Part shown: positions 1-7,920 of the stretch, one piece after another
Numbering within the stretch: position 1 is the stretch's first letter
How the letters are laid out: every line of letters starts with the position of its first letter
Origin: Roseivivax jejudonensis
GTDB lineage: Bacteria; Pseudomonadota; Alphaproteobacteria; Rhodobacterales; Rhodobacteraceae
NCBI RefSeq assembly: GCF_900172265.1
Contig: NZ_FWFK01000004.1
Location: forward strand, 62,001-126,000
Length of the DNA: 64,000 bases
Reading direction: 5' to 3'
Notes under the pieces: generated by a model
Told to the model about the DNA's origin: nothing
The model's input: only the letters and a program-made list of their open reading frames with translations
Databases searched by the model: none
Translations under genes and position numbers: made by a program

Positions 1-94
1 AAACCAAAACGCGCGACGCGGATCAGTCGATGGCGCTGCGCGCGCAGCCGTCCGCTTGCGGAATGTCAGACGTCAGCGCCGTGCGCGAAGGCTG
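1..94. other. No gene recognised at window start
   Basis: This is the 94-base stretch downstream of the fnrL stop codon. No start codon with a plausible ribosome-binding site opens a credible frame on either strand, and no T-tract hairpin is evident. A neighbouring gene may end or begin just outside the window. Confidence 0.4.
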
Positions 95-832
95 TCAGCT
101 GATGACGCCGCCGTCATCGTCATCGATCTCGAGCGCGAGGCGCGCGAAATCGGGAATCCGGACCTCCCGCGCGGAGGGCGTCTCGATCAGGCCGTCGCGG
201 CGCAGTGCCGAGAACTGGCGGCTCGTCGTCTCGATCGTCAGCCCGAGGTAGTCCGCGATCGTCTCGCGCGACAGCGGCAGGTGAAGCTGGACGGGACCCT
301 CCGCCACCGTGCCGTCGTGGGCCGCCGCCTCGCGCCGGGCCAGGTTCACGATGAAGTTGATGACTTTCTCCCGCGCGCTCATCCGGCCGAGGACAACGGC
401 CCAGTCGCGCGCGGCGTCGAGTTCGTCGAGCGTCATCACAAGCATGCGGTGCGCGATGTTGGGCGACCGGTCCATCAACTGCTCGAACGTCCGCCGCTCG
501 AACCGGCAGAGCGTGACCTCGCTCGCCGCCTCGATGTTGTAGGGCGACACCGCCCGGCCGGGCCGGCCGATGAAATCGGACGGCAGAAGAAGCCCCACCA
601 TCTGCCGCCGGCCGTCGGCAAAGCTGCGCGACATCGTTGCACAGCCGCTTACCACCGACGACAGGTGATCCAGCGGCTCACCGGCCTCGGCCAGCATCGT
701 GCCGCGCTCCACAGTACGGTAGGATTTTGCCTGTTCCAGAATCGCGAGCTCGTCCACTTCGCACTCCGCGCACACGGCGCGGTGTCGAATGGGGCAGGAA
801 CTGCAGGAATTCGCACTCAACTGGATGGTCAT
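95..832 (-). CDS. fnrL: Crp/Fnr-family oxygen-responsive regulator FnrL
   Basis: A 245-residue transcription factor of the FNR type, which controls anaerobic/microaerobic genes through an oxygen-labile 4Fe-4S cluster. The N-terminus has Cys10, 13, 21 and 24 in a CxxC-x7-C arrangement like Rhodobacter FnrL. Cys109, in a TLCRFER context, matches the fourth ligand of FNR. A cyclic-nucleotide-binding fold follows, then a winged helix near residues 190-225 whose recognition helix carries the E-x-x-S-R pattern (IETTSRQF) that reads TTGAT half-sites. The ATG at 832 was chosen because the protein begins with the cysteine cluster; the open frame runs far upstream only because of high GC. It diverges from hemN across a perfect FNR box, so autoregulation is likely. 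Confidence 0.93.
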   Translation of the reverse strand: MTIQLSANSCSSCPIRHRAVCAECEVDELAILEQAKSYRTVERGTMLAEAGEPLDHLSSVVSGCATMSRSFADGRRQMVGLLLPSDFIGRPGRAVSPYNIEAASEVTLCRFERRTFEQLMDRSPNIAHRMLVMTLDELDAARDWAVVLGRMSAREKVINFIVNLARREAAAHDGTVAEGPVQLHLPLSRETIADYLGLTIETTSRQFSALRRDGLIETPSAREVRIPDFARLALEIDDDDGGVIS

Positions 833-838
833 GCGAAA

Positions 839-867
839 ACAATACAATCGCCCTTGATCTGCATCAA
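839..867 (-). promoter_or_regulatory. Candidate fnrL promoter overlapping the FNR box
   Basis: On the minus strand TTGATG (867-862) and TATTGT (844-839) are spaced by 17 bases, a good sigma-70 type match. The -35 hexamer lies inside the FNR box, so bound FnrL would block it. The -10 ends only 6 bases before the fnrL ATG, which puts the expected transcript start on or next to the start codon. Confidence 0.5.
854..867. promoter_or_regulatory. FNR box between fnrL and hemN
   Basis: TTGATCTGCATCAA is a perfect palindromic match to the FNR consensus TTGAT-N4-ATCAA. Its centre (860.5) lies 41.5 bases from the first base of hemN, the classical class II activating position if transcription starts at the hemN ATG. 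For fnrL it covers the likely -35 element, which suggests repression. Confidence 0.9.
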
Positions 868-901
868 GGCGACAGGCGCGCGCATCGCGCATCTCCACGT
901 C

Positions 902-2248
902 ATGACCGATGATCCGCTCCATTCCGCCCTGCTCGACGCTCGGGTTCCGCGCTACACGAGCTATCCGCCGGCCAACCGGTTCTCTGCCGACGTCGGCCCG
1001 AACCAGTCTGGAGACTGGCTCGGCGCGGTCGCGACCGACGCGCCGATCTCGGTCTACGTTCACGTGCCCTTCTGCCGCAGGCTCTGCTGGTTCTGCGCCT
1101 GCCGGACGCAGGGCACCACCGCCGATGCCCCGCTCGACCGGTTCCTCGATCATCTCGATCTCGAGGCCGCGATGGTCGCCGCGCGCTTGCCGCGCGACGT
1201 GACCGCCGGCGCGCTGCATCTCGGCGGCGGAACACCGACCATCCTGTCGCCCGACCGCATCGCGCGCCTGTCGGAACTGCTCCACGGCGCCTTCACCTTC
1301 ACCAACGACGCGGAAATCTCGGTCGAGATCGACCCTGTCGAATGCGACGAGGCGCGCCTCTCTGCGCTGGCCGCGCTCGGCACGACGCGCGCGTCGCTCG
1401 GGGTGCAGGACTTCGACCCCATCGTGCAGGCCGCCATCGGCCGCGAACAGAGCGTCGCCGCCACCCGCGCGGTGGTCGACGGCGCCCGGGCCCGCGGCAT
1501 CGAAAGCCTCAACGTCGATCTGGTCTACGGCCTGCCGCACCAGACAGAGGCCCGGATCGCCGCCACGCTCGAGACGGTGCTCGATCTGCGGCCCGACCGG
1601 CTCGCGCTCTTCGGCTACGCGCACGTGCCTTGGATGGCCCGGCGCCAGCGCATGATCCCCGAAGACGCCCTGCCCCTGCCGGTCGAGCGGATCGCGCTCG
1701 CCGCCCGCGCGCGCGAAATGCTCGTCGCCGCGGGATACCGCGAGATCGGCATCGATCACTTCGCTCTGCCGGACGACGCCATGGCGCATGCCGCCGCGGC
1801 CGGCACGCTGCGCCGCAATTTCCAGGGCTACACGACCGATCGCGCGCCGACGCTCATCGGGCTCGGCCCCTCGTCGATCTCGCGCTACGCCGAAGGATTC
1901 GCGCAGAACGCGCCGGCGACCGGGGCGTGGCAGGCGCGGATCGCCGAGGGCATGCTCGGTACGGTGCGCGGCCATGCCCTCACCCGCGACGAACGCATGA
2001 CAGCCGATATCATCGAACGGATCATGTGCGACGCGCGCGTGGATCTCGCCGCGATGGCGGAGCGCCACGATCAGCCGCTGGTGCCGCTCCTGACGCTGGC
2101 GCGCGCCGCGCTCGCGGACCTGCCGGGGGTCGGCACGCTCGAGGGCGAAGTGCTGCGCGTCGGTCGGCCCGCCGCGCTGCGCCTCGTGGCCGCGCATTTC
2201 GATCCGGGCTTCGCGCCGTCCGCGAACCTCTACAGCCAGGCGAGCTGA
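902..2248 (+). CDS. hemN: Oxygen-independent coproporphyrinogen III oxidase
   Basis: A 448-residue radical-SAM enzyme that oxidatively decarboxylates coproporphyrinogen III to protoporphyrinogen IX without oxygen, in the cytoplasmic haem pathway. The signature CRRLCWFCAC gives Cys58, 62 and 65 for the 4Fe-4S/SAM cluster, with Cys67 following. The N-terminal VPRYTSYPPANRF is typical of HemN, and LHLGGGTPT is the SAM-binding glycine motif. Length is normal for the family. The start at 902 gives the family N-terminus but has no visible Shine-Dalgarno sequence. It diverges from fnrL over an FNR box, so induction at low oxygen is expected. Confidence 0.95.
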   Translation: MTDDPLHSALLDARVPRYTSYPPANRFSADVGPNQSGDWLGAVATDAPISVYVHVPFCRRLCWFCACRTQGTTADAPLDRFLDHLDLEAAMVAARLPRDVTAGALHLGGGTPTILSPDRIARLSELLHGAFTFTNDAEISVEIDPVECDEARLSALAALGTTRASLGVQDFDPIVQAAIGREQSVAATRAVVDGARARGIESLNVDLVYGLPHQTEARIAATLETVLDLRPDRLALFGYAHVPWMARRQRMIPEDALPLPVERIALAARAREMLVAAGYREIGIDHFALPDDAMAHAAAAGTLRRNFQGYTTDRAPTLIGLGPSSISRYAEGFAQNAPATGAWQARIAEGMLGTVRGHALTRDERMTADIIERIMCDARVDLAAMAERHDQPLVPLLTLARAALADLPGVGTLEGEVLRVGRPAALRLVAAHFDPGFAPSANLYSQAS

Positions 2249-2265
2249 GCCCGGCTCAGCCGGGC
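2249..2265. terminator. Hairpin between convergent hemN and ytoQ
   Basis: GCCCGGC-TCA-GCCGGGC is a perfect 7-bp stem whose 3-base loop is the ytoQ stop codon. It begins one base after the hemN stop. There is no T-tract on either side, so it may act as a weak bidirectional terminator or an RNA 3'-end stabiliser. Confidence 0.4.
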
Positions 2266-2705
2266 AGCGCGTCGGTCAGCACGTAGCGCAGGATGTCCAC
2301 GACCTGCGCGGGTTCGCGCGCGACCGCGAGCGCGGCGGCATCGACCTCCTTGAGCGCGTGGTCGTGCTCCTCGGGCTGAAGGATGATCAGCGACTTGCCC
2401 AGCGCGCTGGCGTAGCCGGCATCGAAGGCCGCGTTCCACTGCTTGTACTGCGTGCCGAAGCGCACCACCACGATATCGGCATCGGCGATACCCTTGCGTG
2501 TGCGCAGCGCGTTGACCATCGCGCCCTTGTGGTCGTGCCAGTATTTCCGGTCCTCGGCACCGAGGATCGCGACCCCGCAATCGTCCGAGGCCGCGTGATC
2601 CGTCACCGGCCCCGAGAACGTCACGTCGAGGCCCTGCGCCCCGTCGATGATCTGGTCGCGCCAGTCAGTGTGAATCTCACCGGAGAGGTAGACGTTGAGG
2701 CCCAT
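2256..2705 (-). CDS. YtoQ family protein
   Basis: A 149-residue soluble protein of the YtoQ family, related by fold to nucleoside 2-deoxyribosyltransferase-like proteins; its biochemical role is not established. The N-terminal NVYLSGEIHTDWR and the central GAEDRKYWHDHKGAMVNALRTR are characteristic. The ATG at 2705 was chosen because GAAAGGGA lies just upstream at proper spacing; an upstream in-frame ATG at 2735 would add a non-conserved extension. It converges on hemN with its stop only 8 bases from the hemN stop. Confidence 0.85.
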   Translation of the reverse strand: MGLNVYLSGEIHTDWRDQIIDGAQGLDVTFSGPVTDHAASDDCGVAILGAEDRKYWHDHKGAMVNALRTRKGIADADIVVVRFGTQYKQWNAAFDAGYASALGKSLIILQPEEHDHALKEVDAAALAVAREPAQVVDILRYVLTDALPG

Positions 2706-2768
2706 GACAATCCCTTTCGCTGAACGATGCCCCACGAGGTATCGCGGCCGGCCCGCCGGGCCAAGCCG

Positions 2769-3197
2769 TCAGCGAAACGCGGTGCCGTCCCAACGAGTGG
2801 TCCAGCCCTTGCCGCCCTGCCCGAAGCCCGAGATCGTCGGCCGGGCCCCCGTGCCCACCGTGATGCCGCCGCCGAGAAACTCGGTTTCGAGTTCGAGAAG
2901 GTCGCCGCGCCGCAGCCAGATCTTCACCGAGCAGACCTGCGCGCCGCAGAAGCCGCTGCGCCTGGTTTGGCCGCAGACGATGCCCTCGTGCGAGATCAGC
3001 AGATCCTGCCGCCCGTCCCCGTCGAGATCGCGCTCGACCAGCCCGCCGTCGAGCCGCGCCCGACCATCAATGCCGGTGCAGGCGGCCGACAGTTCCTGTT
3101 CGAGAAGGTAGCGCGCCGCGTTCGAGCTTTGGGCAGACGCCCCGGGAGGATCGGCGCAGATGACGACAGCGGCAAGCAGACCAGCAATGACACGCAT
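2769..3197 (-). CDS. Small secreted hypothetical protein
   Basis: A 142-residue protein with a clear Sec signal peptide (hydrophobic residues 4-20, likely cleavage after ASA near residue 22). The mature part has several cysteines (including CTG, CGQ and the CGAQVCS pair), suggesting disulphides in the periplasm. A DLDGDGRQDLL segment resembles a calcium-binding FG-GAP/EF-hand-type loop. No family is recognised with confidence. Its ATG lies only three bases after the T-tract of the pheT terminator hairpin, and the only candidate Shine-Dalgarno (GGAG) is in the 3' arm of that hairpin, so its expression may depend on read-through or hairpin opening. Confidence 0.7.
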   Translation of the reverse strand: MRVIAGLLAAVVICADPPGASAQSSNAARYLLEQELSAACTGIDGRARLDGGLVERDLDGDGRQDLLISHEGIVCGQTRRSGFCGAQVCSVKIWLRRGDLLELETEFLGGGITVGTGARPTISGFGQGGKGWTTRWDGTAFR

Positions 3198-3199
3198 GG

Positions 3200-3230
3200 A
3201 AAAGGCTCCGGATCAAATCGACCCGGAGCC
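3200..3230 (-). terminator. Intrinsic terminator of pheT, overlapping the next gene's RBS
   Basis: On the minus strand GGCTCCGG and CCGGAGCC form an 8-bp perfect stem with an 11-base loop, followed by TTTTCC. It sits 30 bases after the pheT stop. The 3' arm contains GGAG placed 8 bases before the ATG of the downstream secreted-protein gene. Confidence 0.75.
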
Positions 3231-3259
3231 TAGCAGCTTTCGGTACGCGAGACGAGCCG

Positions 3260-5656
3260 TCAGCCGCGCAGCGTGGCCCCGGTGGCCTTCGTCACCTTCT
3301 CCACGATCTTCGCGGCCACCGCCTCGATCTCCTTTTCCTTCAGGGTCGCCTCGCGCGGCTGAAGCCTCACGGTCAGGGCCAGGGATTTCTTGCCATCGCC
3401 GAGGCTGCCGCCGACGAACTCGTCGAACACGCGGACGTCCTCGATCAGGGCCTTGTCGGCCCCCGCCGCGGCGTTGACCAGGTCGAGCGCGGCGACATCG
3501 GCATCGACGACGAAGGCGAAATCGCGCTCCACCGGCTGGAAGTCCGACATCTCGAGCGCCGGGCGCGTGGTCCGCTGCGCCTTCGGCATCGGAACCTCGG
3601 CGGGATGCACGACAAAGGCGACCGCCGGCCCCTTCACGTCGAAGGCCTGCAGGATCTTCGGATGGACTTCGCCGAAAGTGGCGAGCACCTTCTTCGGCCC
3701 GAGGCACAGCCGGCCATGCCGGCCAGGGTGCCACCACGCCTCGGCGCCGCGCTGCACCTGCATCTTGGAGGGCGCGCCCATCGCGGACAGCACCGCCTCG
3801 GCATCGGCCTTGGCATCGAAGGTATCGGCCGCGCGCGCGCCGCCATGCACGTCCTTGGGCGCGGTGCGACCGACGACGAGGCCCGCAAGCTCCAGCGCCT
3901 GCTCGCCCGGCTCGCCGCCCGAGAACGCGTAGCCCAGCTCGAACAGCGCGAGGTCCGCCGCACCGCGCGCCTGGTTCCGCGCCGCCGCCTGCAAGAGCCC
4001 GGGCAGCAGCGACGGCCGCATGTGGCTCATCTCCGAAGAGATCGGGTTGGCGAGCATCGTCGCGTCGCCACCTCCGCCGAACAACTCCGCCGCGCGGCGG
4101 TCGATGAACGAGTAGGTCACGCATTCATTGTAGCCGAGCGTGGCGACCGTGCGCCGCGCCACCTGCTCGCGCTTCTGCAGCGGCGACAGGATCGGCCGCG
4201 GCACGCCGGTGTCGACGCGCGGCATGGGCTTGCCCTCGAGCTTGGTCAGCGATGCGATCCGCGCCACCTCCTCCACCAGGTCGGCCTCGCCCATCACGTC
4301 GGGGCGCCACGGCGGCACCTTCGCCATGTCGCCGTCCATCTCAAACCCGAGCGCGGTCAGCGTCGCACGCTGGGTCTCGGCCGGGATGTCCATCCCGACG
4401 AGGCTGGAGCAGCGCCGGGTGTCGAGCCGGTAGGCGCGGGAATGGTCGGGGATCGCGCCTGCAACGATCACGTGGCTCGCCTCGCCCCCGGCATGGTCGA
4501 GGATCATGCGGGTCGCGTGCTCGATGCCGTGCGGCGTCCACTCCGGATCGATCCCGCGCTCGAAGCGGTAGCGCGCGTCGGAGTTGATCTTGAGCGCGCG
4601 ACCCGTATGCGCCGTGCGCACCGGATCGAAATACGCGGCCTCGAGGAACACGTTCACGGTCTCGTCTGTGACGCCGGTCGCCTCGCCGCCCATGATCCCG
4701 CCGAGGCTCTCGGGCCCGCTGTCGTCGGAGATGACGACCATCCCGGGCGCGAGCGTGTAGGTCCGTTCGTCGAGCGCGGCGAGCGTCTCGCCCCCCGCGG
4801 CGAGATGCACGCGAAGATCGCCGCTCACCTTGTCGGCGTCGAAGACGTGCAGCGGGCGATTCCGGTCGTAGGTGAAGAAGTTGGTCACATCGACGAGGAA
4901 CGAGATCGGTCGCAGGCCGATCGCCTTCAGCGCCTGCTGCAGCCACGCGGGCGATGGGCCGTTCTTCACGCCTCGGATCAACCGTCCGTAGAAGACCGGG
5001 CAGGCGTCGCGTGCATCGTCGTCGATCGTCACGCCGACCGGGCTGTCGAAGGTGCCCGGCACGGGGTCACAGTCACGCGGCTTCATCGTGCCGAGCCCCC
5101 GCGCCGCCAGGTCGCGCGCGACGCCGCGCACGCCCAGAGCGTCGGGCCGGTTCGGCGTGATCGCGATCTCGATCACCGGATCGACCTTGGCGGGATCGTT
5201 CTGCGCCAGCCAGTCCGAAAACCGCTGCCCGACCTCGCCAGAGGGCAGCTCGATGATGCCGTCATGCTCCTCCGACAGTTCCATCTCGCGCTCGGAGCAC
5301 ATCATGCCGTGACTCTCGACGCCGCGGATCTTGCCGACCTGGATGGTGGTATCGATGCCGGGCACGTAGGTGCCGGGTCTCGCGACGACGACGGTGATCC
5401 CGTCGCGCGCGTTGGGCGCGCCGCAGATGATCTGGGTCTCGCCCGTGTCGGTCATCACCCGGCAGACCTTCAGCTTGTCGGCATCCGGATGCTTCTCCGC
5501 CGCGATGACCTTGCCGATGGTAAAGTCGCGAAGCCGCTCGCCGGGGTTCTCGACGCCCTCGACCTCGAGCCCGAGATCGGTCAGCGCCTCCGCGATCTCG
5601 TCGACGCTCGCGGTCGTGTCGAGGTGATCCTTGAGCCAGGACAATGTGAACTTCAT
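3260..5656 (-). CDS. pheT: Phenylalanine-tRNA ligase beta subunit
   Basis: A 798-residue beta chain of the alpha2-beta2 phenylalanyl-tRNA synthetase, which charges tRNA-Phe in the cytoplasm. Visible domains in order: N-terminal segment MKFTLSWLKDHLDT; EMAP/tRNA-binding domain around 39-150 (ending in GIIELP); B3/B4 editing domain; B5 domain; and the C-terminal ferredoxin-like anticodon-binding domain (about 705-798, starting at SDFQPVERDFAFVVD). The length is typical. Unusually, pheS is not adjacent: it lies 2.3 kb upstream, with three genes between, one of them on the opposite strand. A T-tract hairpin follows the stop. Confidence 0.97.
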   Translation of the reverse strand: MKFTLSWLKDHLDTTASVDEIAEALTDLGLEVEGVENPGERLRDFTIGKVIAAEKHPDADKLKVCRVMTDTGETQIICGAPNARDGITVVVARPGTYVPGIDTTIQVGKIRGVESHGMMCSEREMELSEEHDGIIELPSGEVGQRFSDWLAQNDPAKVDPVIEIAITPNRPDALGVRGVARDLAARGLGTMKPRDCDPVPGTFDSPVGVTIDDDARDACPVFYGRLIRGVKNGPSPAWLQQALKAIGLRPISFLVDVTNFFTYDRNRPLHVFDADKVSGDLRVHLAAGGETLAALDERTYTLAPGMVVISDDSGPESLGGIMGGEATGVTDETVNVFLEAAYFDPVRTAHTGRALKINSDARYRFERGIDPEWTPHGIEHATRMILDHAGGEASHVIVAGAIPDHSRAYRLDTRRCSSLVGMDIPAETQRATLTALGFEMDGDMAKVPPWRPDVMGEADLVEEVARIASLTKLEGKPMPRVDTGVPRPILSPLQKREQVARRTVATLGYNECVTYSFIDRRAAELFGGGGDATMLANPISSEMSHMRPSLLPGLLQAAARNQARGAADLALFELGYAFSGGEPGEQALELAGLVVGRTAPKDVHGGARAADTFDAKADAEAVLSAMGAPSKMQVQRGAEAWWHPGRHGRLCLGPKKVLATFGEVHPKILQAFDVKGPAVAFVVHPAEVPMPKAQRTTRPALEMSDFQPVERDFAFVVDADVAALDLVNAAAGADKALIEDVRVFDEFVGGSLGDGKKSLALTVRLQPREATLKEKEIEAVAAKIVEKVTKATGATLRG

Positions 5657-5740
5657 GGGGCGCGCCTCAGGTCGGTCTGGTCGGGTCGCGGCTGTCCTAG
5701 CGGATCGGTCCGAGCGGGAAAAGAGCCCGGCGCACGCGCG

Positions 5741-6031
5741 CTAGTCGAGGCTGTTGCGCTCTGCCTCGGCCAGGTCCTGGATCCGGCCGATCCGGTACAT
5801 GTGCACCTCGCGCGCCAGCCGCAGGCTTGGCTTCACGCAAAAAAACACCGACCCGAACACGAAACACCAGATCGCCGCGGTTTCGAGCGCGCTCCAGAAG
5901 AACAGGACGGAGCCGACGAGAAACAGGATCGCGGCCAGGAAATCGACCAGCGTGTGCGCCAGCTCGTAGCGCGCGTAGAGCCGGCGGGTCCGGGCCGTGC
6001 TCTGGCGAGTGGCGTGACGGAAAAGGCGCAT
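5741..6031 (-). CDS. YrhK-domain membrane protein
   Basis: A 96-residue protein with two membrane-spanning segments (about residues 25-48 and 52-68) followed by KPSLRLAREVHMYRIGR, the typical tail of YrhK-domain proteins. Function unknown; the family is integral to the inner membrane. It lies 84 bases upstream of pheT on the same strand and 32 bases downstream of the methyltransferase stop, so it is probably cotranscribed with one or both. Confidence 0.8.
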   Translation of the reverse strand: MRLFRHATRQSTARTRRLYARYELAHTLVDFLAAILFLVGSVLFFWSALETAAIWCFVFGSVFFCVKPSLRLAREVHMYRIGRIQDLAEAERNSLD

Positions 6032-6063
6032 GACGTGTCTGTCTCAGGCCGCCGCGGCGCGCG

Positions 6064-6825
6064 TCAAGCCGGCCGCCCGGGCCCGCCCGCGCTCCCCGCG
6101 TCGGCGCGGGCCAGTTCCGCTTCGGCGGCCTCGGCGCGCTGGCGGAACTTGCGCGCGCGCTGCCGGCCCTTGCGGCGCTTCTCTTCGTAAAGCCCGGGGC
6201 GCACGAGGCTCGCCGCCTCCGGCGCGATCTCGAACGGCGCGATCCGCTCGGGGACATCCGCGCCGTCGCGGATGAACAGCAGCGTGTTCTGCGCGAACCA
6301 CGACAGGACCTCCGGGCTCGCCGCAAAGCGCGCCCGGTAGGCGTCGTAGCAGCGGTATCCGGCGGCCGCGAAGTCCTCGGCCCAGTCGCCCTGCCAGCGG
6401 CAATTCACGTGCCCGACACCGCCCTGCCCCGGCACCGCGGCCGAAAACAGGATACGGTCCGACAGCGCGCAGAGATCGGCCACCAAGCCCCGCCCGCGCC
6501 CGGGCGACAAATGCTCCGCGACTTCGAGACAGGCGCAGAGATCATAGCGCCGATCCTCCGCCAGCGGCTGCTCGAGATCGTGCACGCGATAATCCTCGCG
6601 CGGGTGCGCGGTCTCCTCGTTGTCGATCCAGGGCCCCTCGATCCCGCGCACGGCGATTCCGGCATCGGCGAACGCGGCGAGCAGGTACCCCTTGCCGCAG
6701 CCCACGTCGACGAGCGACCCGATCTCCATGTCGGCGCACACCACGTCGCGCATCCGACGCGCCGACGCGAGGCGCCGCTCGGTCTGGGCGTCGTGGTTCT
6801 TGAACATACCGGAGTAGTCGGTCAT
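6064..6825 (-). CDS. Class I SAM-dependent methyltransferase
   Basis: A 253-residue protein whose N-terminal half is a Rossmann methyltransferase: VDVGCGKGYLLAAFADAG is the SAM-binding motif I (about residues 39-56), followed by an acidic motif II (GIEGPWID) and a CACLEVAEHL post-motif. The C-terminus is a charged Lys/Arg- and Ala/Glu-rich helix, possibly coiled. The substrate is not evident. Neighbouring glycosyltransferase and this methyltransferase suggest surface-glycan modification, but this is inference. The ATG at 6825 gives MTDYSGMF; the longer upstream frame is a GC artefact. Confidence 0.82.
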   Translation of the reverse strand: MTDYSGMFKNHDAQTERRLASARRMRDVVCADMEIGSLVDVGCGKGYLLAAFADAGIAVRGIEGPWIDNEETAHPREDYRVHDLEQPLAEDRRYDLCACLEVAEHLSPGRGRGLVADLCALSDRILFSAAVPGQGGVGHVNCRWQGDWAEDFAAAGYRCYDAYRARFAASPEVLSWFAQNTLLFIRDGADVPERIAPFEIAPEAASLVRPGLYEEKRRKGRQRARKFRQRAEAAEAELARADAGSAGGPGRPA

Positions 6826-6999
6826 CTGCGGGCTCCGCCTGATGCGCATTCGTGCGCAGCATCGCCGAACCGCCCCGAAACGCAAATGTCCCCGCGACGC
6901 CACGCTCGCAAGCGTGGCTGAAGCGCCGCGCTTATCAACGCGCCAGTGATGCGCCATAGATCCGCCGACGAGGACAGGGAGCCCCGAACGGGACACGAC

Positions 7000-7881
7000 A
7001 TGGGCGATACACGAGTGGCAGTGGTGACGATCTGCCGGGACGACGAGGTGCTGCTGCGGCGCTTCGTCGACTATTACGGCGGTCTCTTCGGACGGCGCGC
7101 AATCTACATCATCAGCCACGGCGACACCGACATGGTGCGCGACGTCGCCGCCGGCTGCAGCATCGTGCCGGTGCCGGAGTTCGAGACCGACCGCTTCACC
7201 ATGCTGCACTGGCGCACCAAGAACCACCTGAAGGATGCGCTGCGGCAATGGTATCACCACGTCATCGTCGTCGACGTGGACGAGTTCGTGGTGATCGATC
7301 CCGCGACCGGGCTCGACCTGCGCCAGTGGCTCGAGACCGCGCGCCAGCGCACGGTCTATACCGCGTTCGGCTTCGAGATCGTCCACCGCCGGAGCGAGGA
7401 GCCCGACGGCATCGCCGACGGCATTCTCGGGCCCCGGCGCCACGCGCAGGTGGCGCTATGGTACGCCAAGCCCTGCATCCTGTCGCGCGGCGTCAAGCTG
7501 TCGCGCGGGGGTCACTTCGCCGATCACCCGAAGCTCGACATGCCCGACGAGCTCTACCTCTTCCACATGAAGTACTGCGACTGGTCGCTCTTCGTGGACA
7601 CCGCAAACCGCCGCAACGCCTTCATCGCCGAGCAGCAGAGGGCCGGCAGCGGTACCGTCCGCACCAACCCCCAGTGGTTCGCCGACAAGCGCCGCGACGA
7701 GGAAACGTTCGCCGCGTTCGAGGCCCGGCCGGTGCGCGAGGATTTCGACCTCGCGCCCATCCGCGAGGCGATGCGCGCGAGCTGGCGCGAGCGCTCGCAC
7801 GGGCTCTATCACTTCGACAGGATCGAGGTGCCGGAGCTCTTCAAGCTGCCCGAGCGGTTTTCCGGCGCCGACGTCGTCTGA
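7000..7881 (+). CDS. Glycosyltransferase family 2-like protein
   Basis: A 293-residue protein starting RVAVVTICRDDEVLLRRFVDYY, the opening strand/helix of GT2-type proteins of the Glyco_tranf_2_4 kind. The central VVDVDEFVV (near residue 90) supplies a DxD-like metal/nucleotide-sugar site, and HMKYCDWSLF is also typical. Such enzymes usually act on cell-surface polysaccharide or lipopolysaccharide; acceptor and donor cannot be read here. ATG 7000 has GGGACA upstream; ATG 6946 is a possible earlier start. It is transcribed against all its neighbours, dividing the pheS and pheT transcription units. Confidence 0.82.
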   Translation: MGDTRVAVVTICRDDEVLLRRFVDYYGGLFGRRAIYIISHGDTDMVRDVAAGCSIVPVPEFETDRFTMLHWRTKNHLKDALRQWYHHVIVVDVDEFVVIDPATGLDLRQWLETARQRTVYTAFGFEIVHRRSEEPDGIADGILGPRRHAQVALWYAKPCILSRGVKLSRGGHFADHPKLDMPDELYLFHMKYCDWSLFVDTANRRNAFIAEQQRAGSGTVRTNPQWFADKRRDEETFAAFEARPVREDFDLAPIREAMRASWRERSHGLYHFDRIEVPELFKLPERFSGADVV

Positions 7882-7920
7882 GCGGAGCGCAACGGCGGCG
7901 CGACGCGCCGCCGGCGAAGG

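Noticed and set aside
3605-6190. A long plus-strand frame opposite pheT
   Set aside because: The minus-strand PheT is unambiguous; the plus-strand translation is a His/Arg-rich shadow.
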